From Apium graveolens (lineage: Eukaryota; Streptophyta; Magnoliopsida; Apiales; Apiaceae), in NCBI RefSeq assembly GCF_009905375.1, contig NC_133647.1:46310506-46374505 (forward strand): DNA of 64,000 nt. Reading direction: 5' to 3'. Positions within the stretch are counted from its first letter, which is position 1. Every line of letters starts with the position of its first letter. This document shows positions 20,825 to 32,369 of the stretch, piece after piece. Made by a program: the position numbers and the translations under genes. A model generated the notes under the pieces. It had not been told where the DNA came from. It saw only the letters and a list, made by a program, of their open reading frames with translations, and ran no database searches.

Positions 20825-21999
20825 GTATACCATGTGTTCCTTTCTACTACCTTCACTGGGGACAGTGAAGAATTTAAGTTTGGGGGTGGTAGTTAAGGAA
20901 TATTTTGTGTGTGTGTCATGTAGTTACATATTCTTGATAGTTTAGTTCATATAATTGCATATTTTTGCCATATAGTTTTTTTTTATATTTATAGCTTTAT
21001 TTATCATATCATGTAGCTCATGCATTTACCATGATCCCTTTTGCGTTACTTTACCAATTAATTTGTGATATTGATGTAAGTGTAGTGATAGCGTTATAGA
21101 GTGATGCTGAGTCTTGTAGGCTGACGTGCATGCTAGAAACACTTGTAATTCACTAAGTCTTAGAGAATACTTAAGGACTAGATTGTTGTCATGGTTTGAT
21201 GGTTTTTGGGGTTAATCTATTGATTATGCTTAGAAATTATAATAGGTTCTTAGTGATAAAAGGTATGAAAAGAAAAATTGGAGTAAAAATTGGATTCATT
21301 GCTAATTGTGGCTAGGCGTCAAATGGCTAGTAACCGGCTCATAATTTTTATGCGAGTAGTCTAGGGTTGAGCAAGATGGAGTGAAATGCACTTGCTCAGA
21401 AATAGAAAAAAAAAGAAAAAAAAAGAAAAAAAAAGGGTAATGCATAATTGATCATGCGTGGGCTCTTTGGTATTCGAGTTATTAAGTTCTTAGGGGACTT
21501 TGTGCCTAGTAACCTAAGGCTTTTATAGTCTGGGTACCGCTAACCTAACGCTCGCTAATTGGATGCCATTACATAAGTCTTTTGTGGACCTCACCCATTG
21601 CACGGTCAAATAAGCATTTGTTTGTATGTTAAATAAAAAGCATGATTCTGTAATAAGCTCCAGTAATCTTGAAGTGTTATAAGTCATTTTGTTCCTAGAA
21701 ATTTATTCTTCGTATAATTATGTGATTGCCTTGAGGATAGTCGAGTTATGATAATTGATCTAATTTCGAAGCATATCTGTTAAGCATTTGCACACACCAC
21801 ATTTTTGGCTGTATGTTAGTTTGCATGATTTGATTGATCTTTATTCGCCTAATTACATTTGTTGAGATGTCGTAAGTTGGTTGGTTTGCTCATAGTGAGG
21901 GGGATCGCTGCATTTCATATAGATTGCATTCATGCATATTTTGTTTTGTTTTTGAGTCTGTGACGCTTGAGGACAAGCATCGATTTAAGTTTGGGGGTG
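20825..21999 (+). other. 3' untranslated region of Athila
   Basis: No gene seen. It holds a first copy of TTTAAGTTTGGGGGTGG at 20874-20890, a poly-A/AG tract (runs of A broken by single G at about 21405-21436), and the PPT proper at 21984-21999. Confidence 0.75.
21984..21999 (+). other. Polypurine tract of Athila
   Basis: TTTAAGTTTGGGGGTG directly precedes the 3' LTR start TGATAAG at 22000. A near-identical tract sits at 20874-20890. Confidence 0.85.
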
Positions 22000-23446
22000 T
22001 GATAAGCGGCATTTTATACCATTAGAACGTCTTATAATGGCTTGAATTGATGTCTTGAAATCAAGTATTTTGTGTATTTGATGCGTTTTTCTAGTGTTTG
22101 TGCATTTCAGGGTATTACTTGCATTTGTGGAGAGATTTCATCAAGAATAAGCCTTAGTATGTGCTTGGCATTGCAAGTGGGAAGTTAGGAGCAGAATGTA
22201 GCGAAGAACGGGAGCAAAACAAAGAATTTTCCAGAAAGGATCTAGGCGCCCGCTCAGCCAGGCTGAGCGGTCGCTCAGGATGCTGGGCGCCCGCTCAGGA
22301 TTGCTGAGCGGCCGCTCAGGGGCGTAAAAAAAGATACTGATTTTTAGACTCTTAATTTTGTTGAGCTTTCAACTTCTGAAATAACTGGGACTTGTGGGGC
22401 TTTTATATAAGTAGTTTTCAGAGATGTTTCACGTGTGTTGAATCGTGGTATTAATCGAGGAGCAAGGAGATAAGGAAGAAGACCGTTTTAGCACATCGCA
22501 ACGAAGAGGAAGCATATTTTCTTGTGATTCTTTATTTCGTTGTAACAGTGGATGCTAGTTTTCTTTACTTTGAACCTATTTACTCTTGTGATGTACTCTG
22601 GTTTAATATAAGTAGTTTATTTATTTATTCTTGTGTGTTATTATCATGTTTTCATATGAACCCATGATGACGATGAGTGCTATCATGGGCTAATCGTGGT
22701 CATGGGGTCGTAACGGATTGCTATGGAATTCTTTAGTTAGTTGTTTAATACCTTAGTGTGTGATGATTGTATGATATCTAGTATTGGTTGTGCTTATTCG
22801 TCTTATGTGCGTCGCGAACATATAAGATAGGGTGTTAATCTCTTGTGAAGCGACGGTGGATCTTGAGATTTAGAACTTGCCATGCTAGCATAGGTTCATG
22901 TATGAGTATGCATGATTAGTGGGTAAATCTAACCGTTTTACTTGCCCTGTGTAATCATAAGGAATAACTTGTGCTTAAATCGTTATGTTATCAAATTCTG
23001 TAGACATATAGGGTCTCAACATAATTGATGAATATTCAACTTCTATCTTAATTTTGGATGCTTGGTAGAATGGTATTAGTACAACAAAAGTTGGCTTTTA
23101 TCAGTTTCGTGTTGTTCGATTAATATCATCACCGTTACATGCTAAGGGCAATAACAATAACTATTGAAGGAAGTAGTAATGAAGTTATGATCACATGTGT
23201 GTTTAATATTGTTAATTCAAGTGTCAATTAAGTGTTTAATTCTCGTAGTGAATTGTAGTTAATAATTAGTTAATCAATTCTATGTGTTATTGTCTTGACA
23301 TTGAGAAGTAATCATACATTGGTGAGTGAGTGTTAATTGAGCATAATTAATCTGAGTCTCTGTGGGAATGAACTGGAAAGTATTCTATATTACTTGCGAA
23401 CGCGTATACTTGCGTGTATTATTAGCGCGTGTTTTCCGCCCTAACA
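22000..23446 (+). repeat. 3' LTR of Athila
   Basis: 1447 bp, same ends as the 5' LTR. Contains the four palindromic modules at about 22242-22257, 22263-22278, 22283-22298 and 22304-22319; the first has decayed to CTAGGCGCCCGCTCAG. Confidence 0.95.
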
Positions 23447-23451
23447 GATTC
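23447..23451. repeat. Right target site duplication of Athila (GATTC)
   Basis: GATTC follows CTAACA; identical to 12222-12226. Confidence 0.95.
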
Positions 23452-25034
23452 TGGTACAACTTCATCTGTTTCCACATCCGGATTTGGAGTATGAGGAACT
23501 TCAGCATTTAGTGGAGAAACAGGTTGAGTTGTCACTTATCCTTATGGTGCTTCCAGAAACAGGATAGATGGAATGATCAGCCTATGAATGTCAATTTCAG
23601 AACTTAATCCTGAATCTTCAACTTGAACATTGTCTTTGATAGGAGAGACAGGAGGTGTGATCACTGTTTCTGGAACAGTGTCTTTAGATTGAGGTGGAGG
23701 TGGCAAAGCTTCAATGATTGTTGGTTGTGATGAGATCAGAGATTCCTGATCCCCTTCCTCAGCTTCTTGAGCATCCTCAGAGTGAGGTTGTGCCATATGC
23801 TTTCCTGCTCTCATTTTCTTTGATCTCCTCGATGGTGGAGAAACATGATCTGCATCAAAATTTGCAGATCTTTTCCTTTTCTGAATTTCAGACCCTTCAG
23901 CTTCTAACTCTACAGGTTCCGATGTGGGAACCTGTACCTGTTCATCTTCATCTGATTCATACCTTAGAATCATCCTTCTTCTTCTTGGTAGAGATTTAGG
24001 AATAGATTTTCCTCTTGAAGATTTTACAACTGGCACTTTTTGGGAAGTCCCAGAGGTTGGTTTGGTAGAAGGTGATGATGGTTGAGGTTGAGAAGATTGT
24101 GCTGGTTGGAAATAAGTTCTGATGGTTGGCTGTGGTTGTGGTTGAGATGATTGAGCTAGTTGTGTATTGGTTGTAGGTACTGATGGAGGTTGAGATGGTG
24201 CTACATCTGGATATATGGTACTGTATGTGAGAGGATCAGAATTTACTAAGAACTGTTTGACTGATTTAGGAATTTGGAGGGGTCTTAGTACATTCTTCTT
24301 ATTATCGGTAGATAATAAGTCAGTAAAAGCCTTTTGTGTAGCTTAAAGGGTTCAATCAACTCACTAAAGGTGTGTGGTGTATCAGGACAACAGAAATTAT
24401 AAATAAGTTGACAAAATCTAGCAAAATAGACTATATTGCTATCTTCTTTCATCCTATCACCAATAAACCCTAAAACAACACTTGCATAATCAAAATATGT
24501 TTGATTCAAAAGGGCATACCCGATTTACTAACTCATTATGGGTATAGCATCAAAGTTTGAGCACTTGTTGGCAAAAGCTTTTGTAATACAGTCAACGAAA
24601 AAACTCCACTCCCTCCTGATGTGGGGTCTCTTCAATTGTCCCAGCTTTTCCAAAGACTTCTCATAGCCCAGATTTTCCATCATTTGTTGAAGAGCTGGCT
24701 CCTCAACTATTGAATTGAAAGTGCAATCTTCTGCAAAATGCAGTGTTTGTCGAACAGTTGACAAGGTCACCACATGCTCATCCTCCCCTGTTGTAAAGAT
24801 AATACTTGGGGACCCAGCTTTTCCACCATCATCATAAACACCAGACCGCCAAAACTCCAGAATCTGCTTGCCTGAGAGAACCCGGGGTTGGGTCAGTGCA
24901 TAGCCTATTTCACTTCGAGCAAGAAAGTCGTGGACGAAATGAAGTTCTGAAGGAGCCTCATCCTTAGAAAGAATAGCCATGTAGTTATTAGGAACAAACT
25001 TGGCTCCATCAAAGATTAGATCTTTGGGTGCCAT
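23452..25034 (-). pseudogene. Copia 2 post-pol ORF, N-terminal portion
   Basis: It starts at the ATG at 25034 (MAPKDLIFDGAKFVPNNY). The frame is open upstream to 25379 only because a (CT)n repeat reads as Ser-Leu, so the longer start is rejected. Seen: a folded domain over about 165 residues to the adjacent stops TAG TAA (near 24530), continuing in the same frame at 24509-24285 (NQTYFDYASVVLGFIGDRM). A frameshift then leads to a Pro/Gln/Ser linker and 24036-23542, a segment with basic clusters (RRRRMILRYESDEDE, RRSKKMR) that look like nuclear localisation signals, and acidic stretches. It aligns with the start of the copia 3 post-pol ORF (LRKEWSFLCDVVTKVFSGK against IRREWSFFVDCITKAFANK). The rest of the protein lies beyond the Athila insertion, at 12221-9970. 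Confidence 0.75.
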
Positions 25035-25114
25035 TTCTGTAAAGAAATAAGAGAGAAAATGTGTGTTCACAAGGTGATTATTAAAATGCCTGTAAGAAAG
25101 TCTGTCAGAAAATA

Positions 25115-25121
<7 letters not shown>

Positions 25122-25189
<68 letters not shown>
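25122..25189 (-). repeat. (GA)n / (CT)n microsatellite
   Basis: About 34 uninterrupted GA units on the plus strand, i.e. (CT)n in the sense strand of copia 2. It lies in the leader of the post-pol ORF, between the TATA-like site and the ATG at 25034. Such a pure repeat is expected to vary in length between individuals. Confidence 0.95.
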
Positions 25190-25191
<2 letters not shown>

Positions 25192-25252
25192 AAAGAAATA
25201 AGAGAGTAAGTAAGAGAGAAAGTAAAAGATTTGGGTAATCTTTTATCTCTAA

Positions 25253-25260
25253 TATTTATA
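25253..25260 (-). promoter_or_regulatory. Candidate internal TATA box of copia 2
   Basis: TATAAATA on the minus strand, about 220 bp upstream of the ATG at 25034, followed by a CT-rich leader. The distance to the CT tract suits a transcription start near 25220-25230. Function is inferred. Confidence 0.45.
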
Positions 25261-26598
25261 CTATTTCCACTCAACGGCTCTTTTTGGAAGTAAAACAGAT
25301 ACTTTTTACACCTGGCAGCATGGAAACAGTCAAAAAAATAATGAGTGGGCATGGTAAACGTGCAGTAATTATTGCTCACATGCTGTTACCAAAATAAACA
25401 CGCAACCCATTAACCAAATGATTATCACTGTTTTTATTTCACTTAATTATTTTCTGACAAAATATAACCATTACAGTAAATACTAAAAATAAGCCAAGTA
25501 ATTATATAATGCCACGCAAGCATCAGAGTTTCCATCAGGATTTGCATCAGAACTTGACTATTATCATAATTTAACGGTCATCAGAACATGGCTTCTGTAC
25601 TCAAAAAGTGAATGACTGTATATGTGATTCTTCATAAAAATAGTGACTGGTTTGATCAGAGTTTAATCATCAGAACATTCATCAGAACTTGTCCTCAGAA
25701 TTTATGCAAATAATACTTAACTGTTTGTCATAAACAACTTAATCACCATAGTAATTTTGTTCATTCATATGGAGTGAGAGTGTGTGCATTTGCAAATGAT
25801 CAGATAATGATTAAAGTCTGATAAACTTCAGTATATCTTAGAAATAAGGCATAACTAAGAAAAGTGCTTAAAATATGTCTTTAATTTTGAAGTCTACTAT
25901 AGTATAAATTTATGCAAGAGTCCACCTCAACTGTTTGTGCTCATTTTATGCATCTTTTGACATTCTTTTTACACTGGCTTCTCAGTGTAAATGAGTCACA
26001 ACTGCAATCAGAATTTATGCTATTATTAGAGTATTTCTCCAGTAATCAGAGAATGTGAAAAGTCACCAAGAAAAAAATATTTGCTTTTCTAATGCATATA
26101 ACTTAATATCAGCAATGCACTTGGGTCTTCCCTTTCACATATTTACTCTAGATCTCAAAGGAGTACCTGACTTCAATTTTTTTTCTTTTGTTTTCTTCAG
26201 ATAAGTGAGGCTTAGCAAGCATGTAGTTCATCCTTAAGATTTACTGACATCAGAATTTGACAGATAAGAAGCAAAAATCTAGTTTGTGACTTAGTAATAA
26301 GATACACAAAGTAAATTTGACTAAGATCAAAATCAGAGTTTGCTTGTTTTATGGATTTCCACATAAATAACTAATTCAAACATGGGATACATAGTTTGTT
26401 AAAGACTACTAAGTCAGCATCTAACAAATAATCATCATTGGAGTGAATAGTCACAGAACATTCAAAACACTATCAGTGTATATAGAATCACATCAGATAA
26501 CAATCAATATTTAATATATTACAATTTAAGCACAGATTACATTAAGATAAGACAATCTGTAAACACTGATCATAAAGTCTAATGCATGAGAACAAAAA
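25261..26598 (-). other. Spacer between pol and the post-pol ORF of copia 2
   Basis: About 1.3 kb of AT-rich sequence with no ORF I can support. It contains repeated words of the type CATCAGAACTT / CATCAGGATTTG on the plus strand, for example around 25525-25585, 25660-25700 and 26250. Confidence 0.7.
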
Positions 26599-29500
26599 CT
26601 AAACAGATTTTGAGAAAGAACCTGAAACCATTCCAAGTTCATTTACGAGTCTTGTAAAAGTAGCTTCACATAGTGGTTTTATGAAGATATCTTCTAGTTG
26701 TTGGTCTGTTGGGAAAAAATGCAATTCCACTGTACCTTCCATCACATGTTCCCTTATGAAATGGTACCTAATGCTGATGTGCTTTGTCATTGAGTGTTTA
26801 ACTGGATTACCTGTCATAGCAATAGCACTTTGATTATCACAGTAAATGGGTATTTTAGAAAATTCTAACCCATAGTCCAGTAGCTGATTCTTCATCCAAA
26901 GAATATGTGCACAACAGCTTCCTACAGTAATATATTTTGCTTCTGCAGTTGATGTGGAAATTGACTTCTGTTTCTTGCTAAACCAAGAAACTAATCTGCT
27001 TCCAAGAAATTGGCAGCTTCCACTGGTGCTTTTCCTGTCTATTTTGCATCCTGCAAAATCTGCATCTGAGTAACCTATTAGCTTAAAATCTGATTCTCTA
27101 GGATACCACAATCCTAGAGCAGCTGTACCCTTGAGGTACTTGAAAATTCTTTTCACAGCTATTAGATGAGGTTCTTTTGGATCAGCCTGAAATCTTGCAC
27201 AAAGACAGGTAGCATACATGATATCAGATCTACTTGTAGTAAAATAGAGTAAAGAGCCAATCATACTTCTGTAGTTAGTAATATCTACTGATGCTCCAGT
27301 ATATTTATCTAACTTGGTTGTAGTGGCCATGGGAGTGGATGCAATTGAACAGTCTTGCATTCCAAACTTCTTGAGTAAATTTCTGGTGTAGTACCCTCTT
27401 CATTTTGTTTGACTTGAAGTCCCATAAAATAGCTAAGTTCTCCCATCATACTCATTTGATATTTGACTGCATTAGCTTTGCAAACCTTTCACAGAGTTTG
27501 GCATTTGTAGAACCGAAGATGATATCATCAACATATATCTGTACCAAAAGTAAGTCCTTTCCATAGTTGAGGTAGAACAGAGTTTTATCAATTGTGCCTC
27601 TGTTAAATCCACTTTCCAAAAGGAATTGAGCTAAAGTCTCATACCATACTCTTGGAGCTTGCTTAAGGCCATAAAGTGCTTTGTCAAGCCTGTAGACATG
27701 ATTTGGAAATTTTGGATCTACACAGCCTGGAGGTTGTTCAACATATACCTCTTCTTCCAATTATCTATTGAGAAAAGCACTTTTCACATCCATTTGAAAG
27801 ACTTTAAACTTCTTATGAGCAGCATAAGCCAAAAAGATTCTTGTGGCTTTCAATCTAGCAACTGGAGCAAATGTTTCATCATAGTCAATACCCACCTGTT
27901 GAGAGTAACCTTTAGCAACCAGCCTTGCTTTGTTTCTTATAATTATGCCATCACTGTCAGTTTTGTTTTTGAACACTCATTTTATGCCAACAATTGATCT
28001 GTTCTTTGGTCTTGGCACTAGGTTCCAGACTTTATTTCTTTCAAATTCATTTAACTCTTCCTGCATTGCTTGCACCCAATCAGCATCTTGAAGAGCTTCT
28101 TCCATTTTCTTTGGTTCAGTCTGAGATAGAAAGGAATGATAGAGACATTCATTTGATGTTATTGTTCTAGTTCTAACACCTGCTTCAGGATCTCCAATTA
28201 TTAAGTCAAGTGTGAGTGATTTGGTCCACTTCCTTGCAGATGGAAGTTGATCTCTAGAACTGGATCCTCCCCCATGATCCATGTTGTCTCCATCAGCATT
28301 TTCTGATGCTCCCCCACAAGTTATGCTCTCTGAAATTTTAGAACTTGAGTTGGATCCTTCAGGAATTGAAGAATCAGAGTTTCCAAAAATATCAGAATTT
28401 GGCTCATCAGAACTTGATGAATCAGAACTTGAAGAACCAGTGACAGGTTCTGATGCTTCTTGAGAGTCTTGAGATGTGGTGGGATCATTATCTTGCTCCC
28501 CCTGAATAGGTGCATTTTCCCTTGGAGTAATTACCATAGTTTCGATGACATCAGAACTTAACCCGTCAGAACTTATAGGATCAGGATTTAGGTCATCAGA
28601 ATTTACAGTATCAGAATTTATATCTTCATTTTCAAATCTCAGATGATCATTAAAATCTTCAAGTCCTGTTATCTTTTTATCATCAAAAGATACATTGATA
28701 GATTCCATGACAACCTTTGTTCTTAAATTATAGACTCTAAAGGCTTTTATAGAAAGTGGATATCCAACAAAAATTCCTTCATCGGCTTTTAGATCAAATT
28801 TTAATAGTTGTTCAGGATGAGTCTTAAGAACAAAACACTTGCATCCAAATACATGAAAGTATTTCAGATTTGGCTTCTTTTTCTTCACCATCTCGTATGG
28901 TGTTTTTCCATGCTTGTTTATGAGTGTAGCATTCTGTGTAAAATGAGTAGTCTGCACAGCTTCAGCCCAAAAGTAGGTTGGTAGCTTTGCTTCATCAAGC
29001 ATAGTTTGTGCAGCTTCAATGAGAGTCCTGTTCTTTCTTTCTACAACTCCATTTTGCTGTGGAGTTCTAGGTGCAGAAAATTCCTGCTTTATTCCATGCT
29101 CTCTGCAGAACTCTTCCATGATTGAATTCTTGAACTCAGTGTCATTATCACTTCTTATTATTTTAACAGAATCTTTGACCAACTTATCCAGCTGTCTGCC
29201 ATGATCAGTTAGAGTAAATGCAGTTTCATTCTTCTTGTGCAAGAAATACACCCAAGTGTATCTTGTGTTCTCATCCACTATAACCATAACATATTTCTTC
29301 TTTTCAATGGACATGACATTGACTGGACCAAATAAATCAACATGCAGTAAGTAATAAGGCTCAAGAATTGAGGATTCAGTTTTGCTCTTGAATGATGATT
29401 TTCTTTGTTTTGCCTTTTGACATGAATCACAAAGGCCATCAGGAGCAAATACTGATTTTGGCAGTCCTCTCACAAGATCTTTCTTTACTAGCTCATTTAT

Positions 29501-29956
29501 GTTGTTGAAATTTAAATAAGAGAGTCTTTTGTGCCAATTCCAGCTTTCTTCAATTGATGCTCCGCTTAACAGACAGATTGCAGAACCATCAGAGTTTGTT
29601 GAAAGTATGGCTTCATATATGTTACCATGTCTATAACCTTTCAGAACCACTTTGCATGTAGAATTACTTACAACTTCACAGTGTTCTTCAAAGAAATCCA
29701 CATGATAATCTCTGTCACAGATTTGACTCACACTTAGCAGATTGTGTTTAAGTCCTGAGACAAGAGCTACTGATTCAATTATGACATTCCCAAGACTGAT
29801 ATTGCCATATCCCAAGGTCTTTCCCATGTTGCCATCTCCATAAGAAACTCCTGGACCAGCTTTCTCCACAAAGTCTGATAGCAGGGCTTTATTTCCAGTC
29901 ATATGTCCTGAACATCCACTATCCAGAACTAGGATGTTTTTCTTGTTGCCCTGCAA
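26599..29956 (-). pseudogene. pol: Copia 2 pol: protease, integrase, RT, RNase H (broken)
   Basis: The order is that of Ty1/copia. Protease active site LDSGCSGHMTG near 29930. Integrase: HHCC finger WHKRLSYLNF...CDSCQKAKQ; DDE core with LLHVDLFGP, IIRSDNDTEF and NGVVERKNRT. A Ser/Asp-rich linker follows (about 28640-28280). [51 protein letters not shown], active site [11 protein letters not shown]. RNase H: DADFAGCKIDRKSTSG, STSTAEAKYI, CDNQSAIAM, TKHISIRYHFIRE. The frame is shared from 30682 to about 27452. Stops occur at 27977 (TGG to TGA in a canonical GTKWVF) and about 27761 (LNGELEEE reads LNR*LEEE). A frameshift lies between 27452 and 27360. Copia gag-pol is normally one polyprotein. 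Confidence 0.92.
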
Positions 29957-29968
29957 TCACAAATACCA

Positions 29969-32314
29969 CTATTGGTTAGTTTTAAGGACCCAAACTTGCT
30001 TGGATCCTTTGGCCTTTTTAAGTTTGTTAGCATTTGCAGCGGATTTAGTTTCAGAGTTTATGCTAACATGCTTTTTATCAGACTTTAGATCAGACTTTAC
30101 ATCAGAATTTACACTAGAAGGAATTACACTAACTTTCTTCAAAGAATGTTTTATTTGATAATAATCATAGTACAAACTATGATATTCCTTACAAGTAAAA
30201 ATAGAATGCCATGAACTACCACAATGAAAACAAAGATTTTATGGTGTAAACCTAACAGACTGACTCTTAACTCCTGATCTAGGAGGTAAAGAGTTTATAT
30301 CTTTATTTTTCTTGCAAAAAGAAGCAAGATGGTTAGAGTTTCCACAGTTATAGCATTTCTTTCTAGGAGCTTTAGGAACAGGCATATAATTATTTCTTTC
30401 ATTCATACCTTCCTTTCCATTCCTATTTTTACTAGCTTCCTTTACCTTGTTCATATTTCTAATCTATTTCAGCTTATGCTTAAGTTGCTTCTTTATCATT
30501 AAACCTATGTTTACTGAAGCTGGTTTGTCCTGTTTTAATTTGTCAGAAGTTGACTTTTCTTTGACTTCTGTTTTAGAATCATTCATCTTTTCAGATTTTG
30601 ACACATCAGAATTTGACACAAACTTGACAGGATTAACTTTAGGCTTTTCAGCTTTCTTGGTAAAGTTTGGTTTAGATGACACAGTTTCCTTTTTTCTTTA
30701 TCATCTAGGTAACCTAGACCTTCTTCCAATTTCCATTTTCTAAGATTTTCTGAGTTGTTCTTCTAGAGTTAGTCCAAGTTTTGATTATCTCCTTTTCCTT
30801 TTCCAATTCAGATATAAGAGGTTTATTTAATTTTAGCACTTCATCTCTAATATACAAAGCCTCATCTCTTTGTTTCTGAGTTTGATGGAACATAACTAAC
30901 TCCTTTTCTAAGTAGTTATTTCTGTTTATAAGAGCAAGACTTTCAGATGTTAATCTTTTATTTGTTAAAGTCTGATCTCTAAAACTAATGAACATGGTTT
31001 TAAGATATAATCTTAGCTCAGAAATATCATCAGTATGAAAATCAAGAGTTGATTGAGGTACCTTCAATTCAGTAGCATCAGAACTGCTATCTGCATTTTC
31101 CATCAAGGCATAGTTCACCTCTTCTTCAGAATCTAAAGTGTCTGCCCAGTTTTTCTTCTTTGTGATAAGTGTATGGCCTTTATCATTTTTTCCTTTCTTG
31201 CAGTCAGGAGAGATGTGGCCTCTTTCACCACAATTGTAGCATTTGACATTTGAGTTGTCTCCTCTGTCAGACTTTCCTCCTTTGCCATCAGACTTTCTGA
31301 ACCCTTTCTTTTCAGAACTTCCACCTTTCCTGGAAAACTTCTTGCCCTTTCTGAATTTTTTGTAGGCAATCTTTATGATACCCTTCACCATAAGAGCACA
31401 CAGTTGCATCATCTCTGCATCAACATCAACTTCAGATAAATTTTCAGATTCTGAATCATCATCATCAGAATATGATGACTCTGAATAAGACTGTATGATG
31501 AGAGCCTTTCTTTTGCCCCTCTTTGAGACAACCACTTTAGGAGATTCCTCCTCTGCTTTAAGAGCAACTTTCTTTGACTTTCTTCCATGCCTTTTGCTCC
31601 TTTAATCCATCTCAAGTTCATAAGTCTTGAGCATACCATAAATTTCATCAAGAGTAGTTTCAGTAAGGTCATAGTTGTCTCTTTGGTAGTAGACTTTAAA
31701 TCCCAATTTTCAGGAAGAGCTAAAAAGAATTTTAGATTTGAATCTTCAAGATCATATTCCTTGTCCACCAGTGACAGATCATTCAAGAGTTTGGCAAACC
31801 TGTCATATAAATCAGTTAATGATTCATCAGCTTTTGAGTCAAAGTGCTCATACTCTTGAGTAAGTATAGTTTTCCTGTTCTTTTTGATTGCATCAGTTCC
31901 CTAACATCTTTTCTCCAAAGCATCCCATATCTCGTTTATAGTCTTGCATCCAATTACCCTATTTGACATGACATTGTCAATTGTACTATGCAACAGATGC
32001 CTTACCCTTGCATCCTTGGTAATGGATGAGATGTCTTCAACTGTGTAATCACCTTTCTCCTTTGGTATCATCTTTGATGGTTGATCAGCAACTGCAACAG
32101 AAAGCTTGGTAGGCTTATATGGTCCATCATTAATTCTATCAAGGTATTATGGATCTGTGGCTTCTAGAAACATAGCCATATTTACCTTCTATATAGGATA
32201 CTCAGATGCTCCCAGCATGGGAACCCTAATACTCTCATATCGACTGTGAGTTTGATTGTTTTGAGTATCTTAAGTTTTGGTGGGCTTAGTTGGAGTTTGT
32301 GTTTCTTCAGACAT
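29969..32314 (-). pseudogene. gag: Copia 2 gag (broken)
   Basis: Probable start MSEETQTPTKPTK at 32314 on the minus strand, just inside the PBS. Seen: a UBN2-type gag region (DAIKKNRKTILTQEYEHFD then SLTDLYDRFAKLLNDLSL, about 31900-31760); a zinc knuckle CYNCGERGHISPDC (CX2CX4HX4C) near 31240-31200; coiled-coil sequence (31100-30750); a second zinc knuckle CYNCGNSNHLASFC near 30350-30310; and a Lys/Ser/Asp linker into protease. Stops are frequent before 31786, frameshifts lie near 31600 and 30700, and after 30682 the frame joins pol. Two CCHC knuckles separated by a coiled coil are what I would expect of SIRE-type gag. Confidence 0.85.
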
Positions 32315-32354
32315 GATTGTAAACTGGATCTCACTGTTTGTATATCAACAGAGA

Positions 32355-32367
32355 AGCTCTGATACCA
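32355..32367 (-). other. Primer binding site of copia 2 (initiator tRNA-Met)
   Basis: Minus strand TGGTATCAGAGCT two bases inside the 5' LTR end. This is the standard copia PBS complementary to the 3' end of tRNA-iMet. Confidence 0.92.
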
Positions 32368-32369
32368 CT

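Larger units (their letters stand above)
12227..23446 (+). mobile_element. Athila-type Ty3/gypsy retrotransposon nested in copia 2
   Basis: Two 1447-bp LTRs (12227-13673 and 22000-23446) with TGATAAG...CTAACA ends and TSD GATTC. The PBS is TGGCGCCGCTGCCGGGGA and the PPT reads TTTAAGTTTGGGGGTG. Gag-pol is in one frame from about 13998 to 19163, followed by an extra ORF (19660-20824). The Gag segment (LRLFPFSLRDKAKDWL), the PBS type and an ORF after pol are hallmarks of the Athila lineage. It carries eight in-frame stops in gag-pol and altered catalytic residues in protease and integrase, so it is non-autonomous. It sits inside the copia 2 post-pol ORF. Confidence 0.92.

Noticed and set aside
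25035..25379. N-terminal extension of the copia 2 post-pol ORF with a long Ser-Leu run
   Set aside because: It is the translation of the (CT)n microsatellite. The ATG at 25034 has family-like sequence (MAPK...) and follows a TATA-like site.
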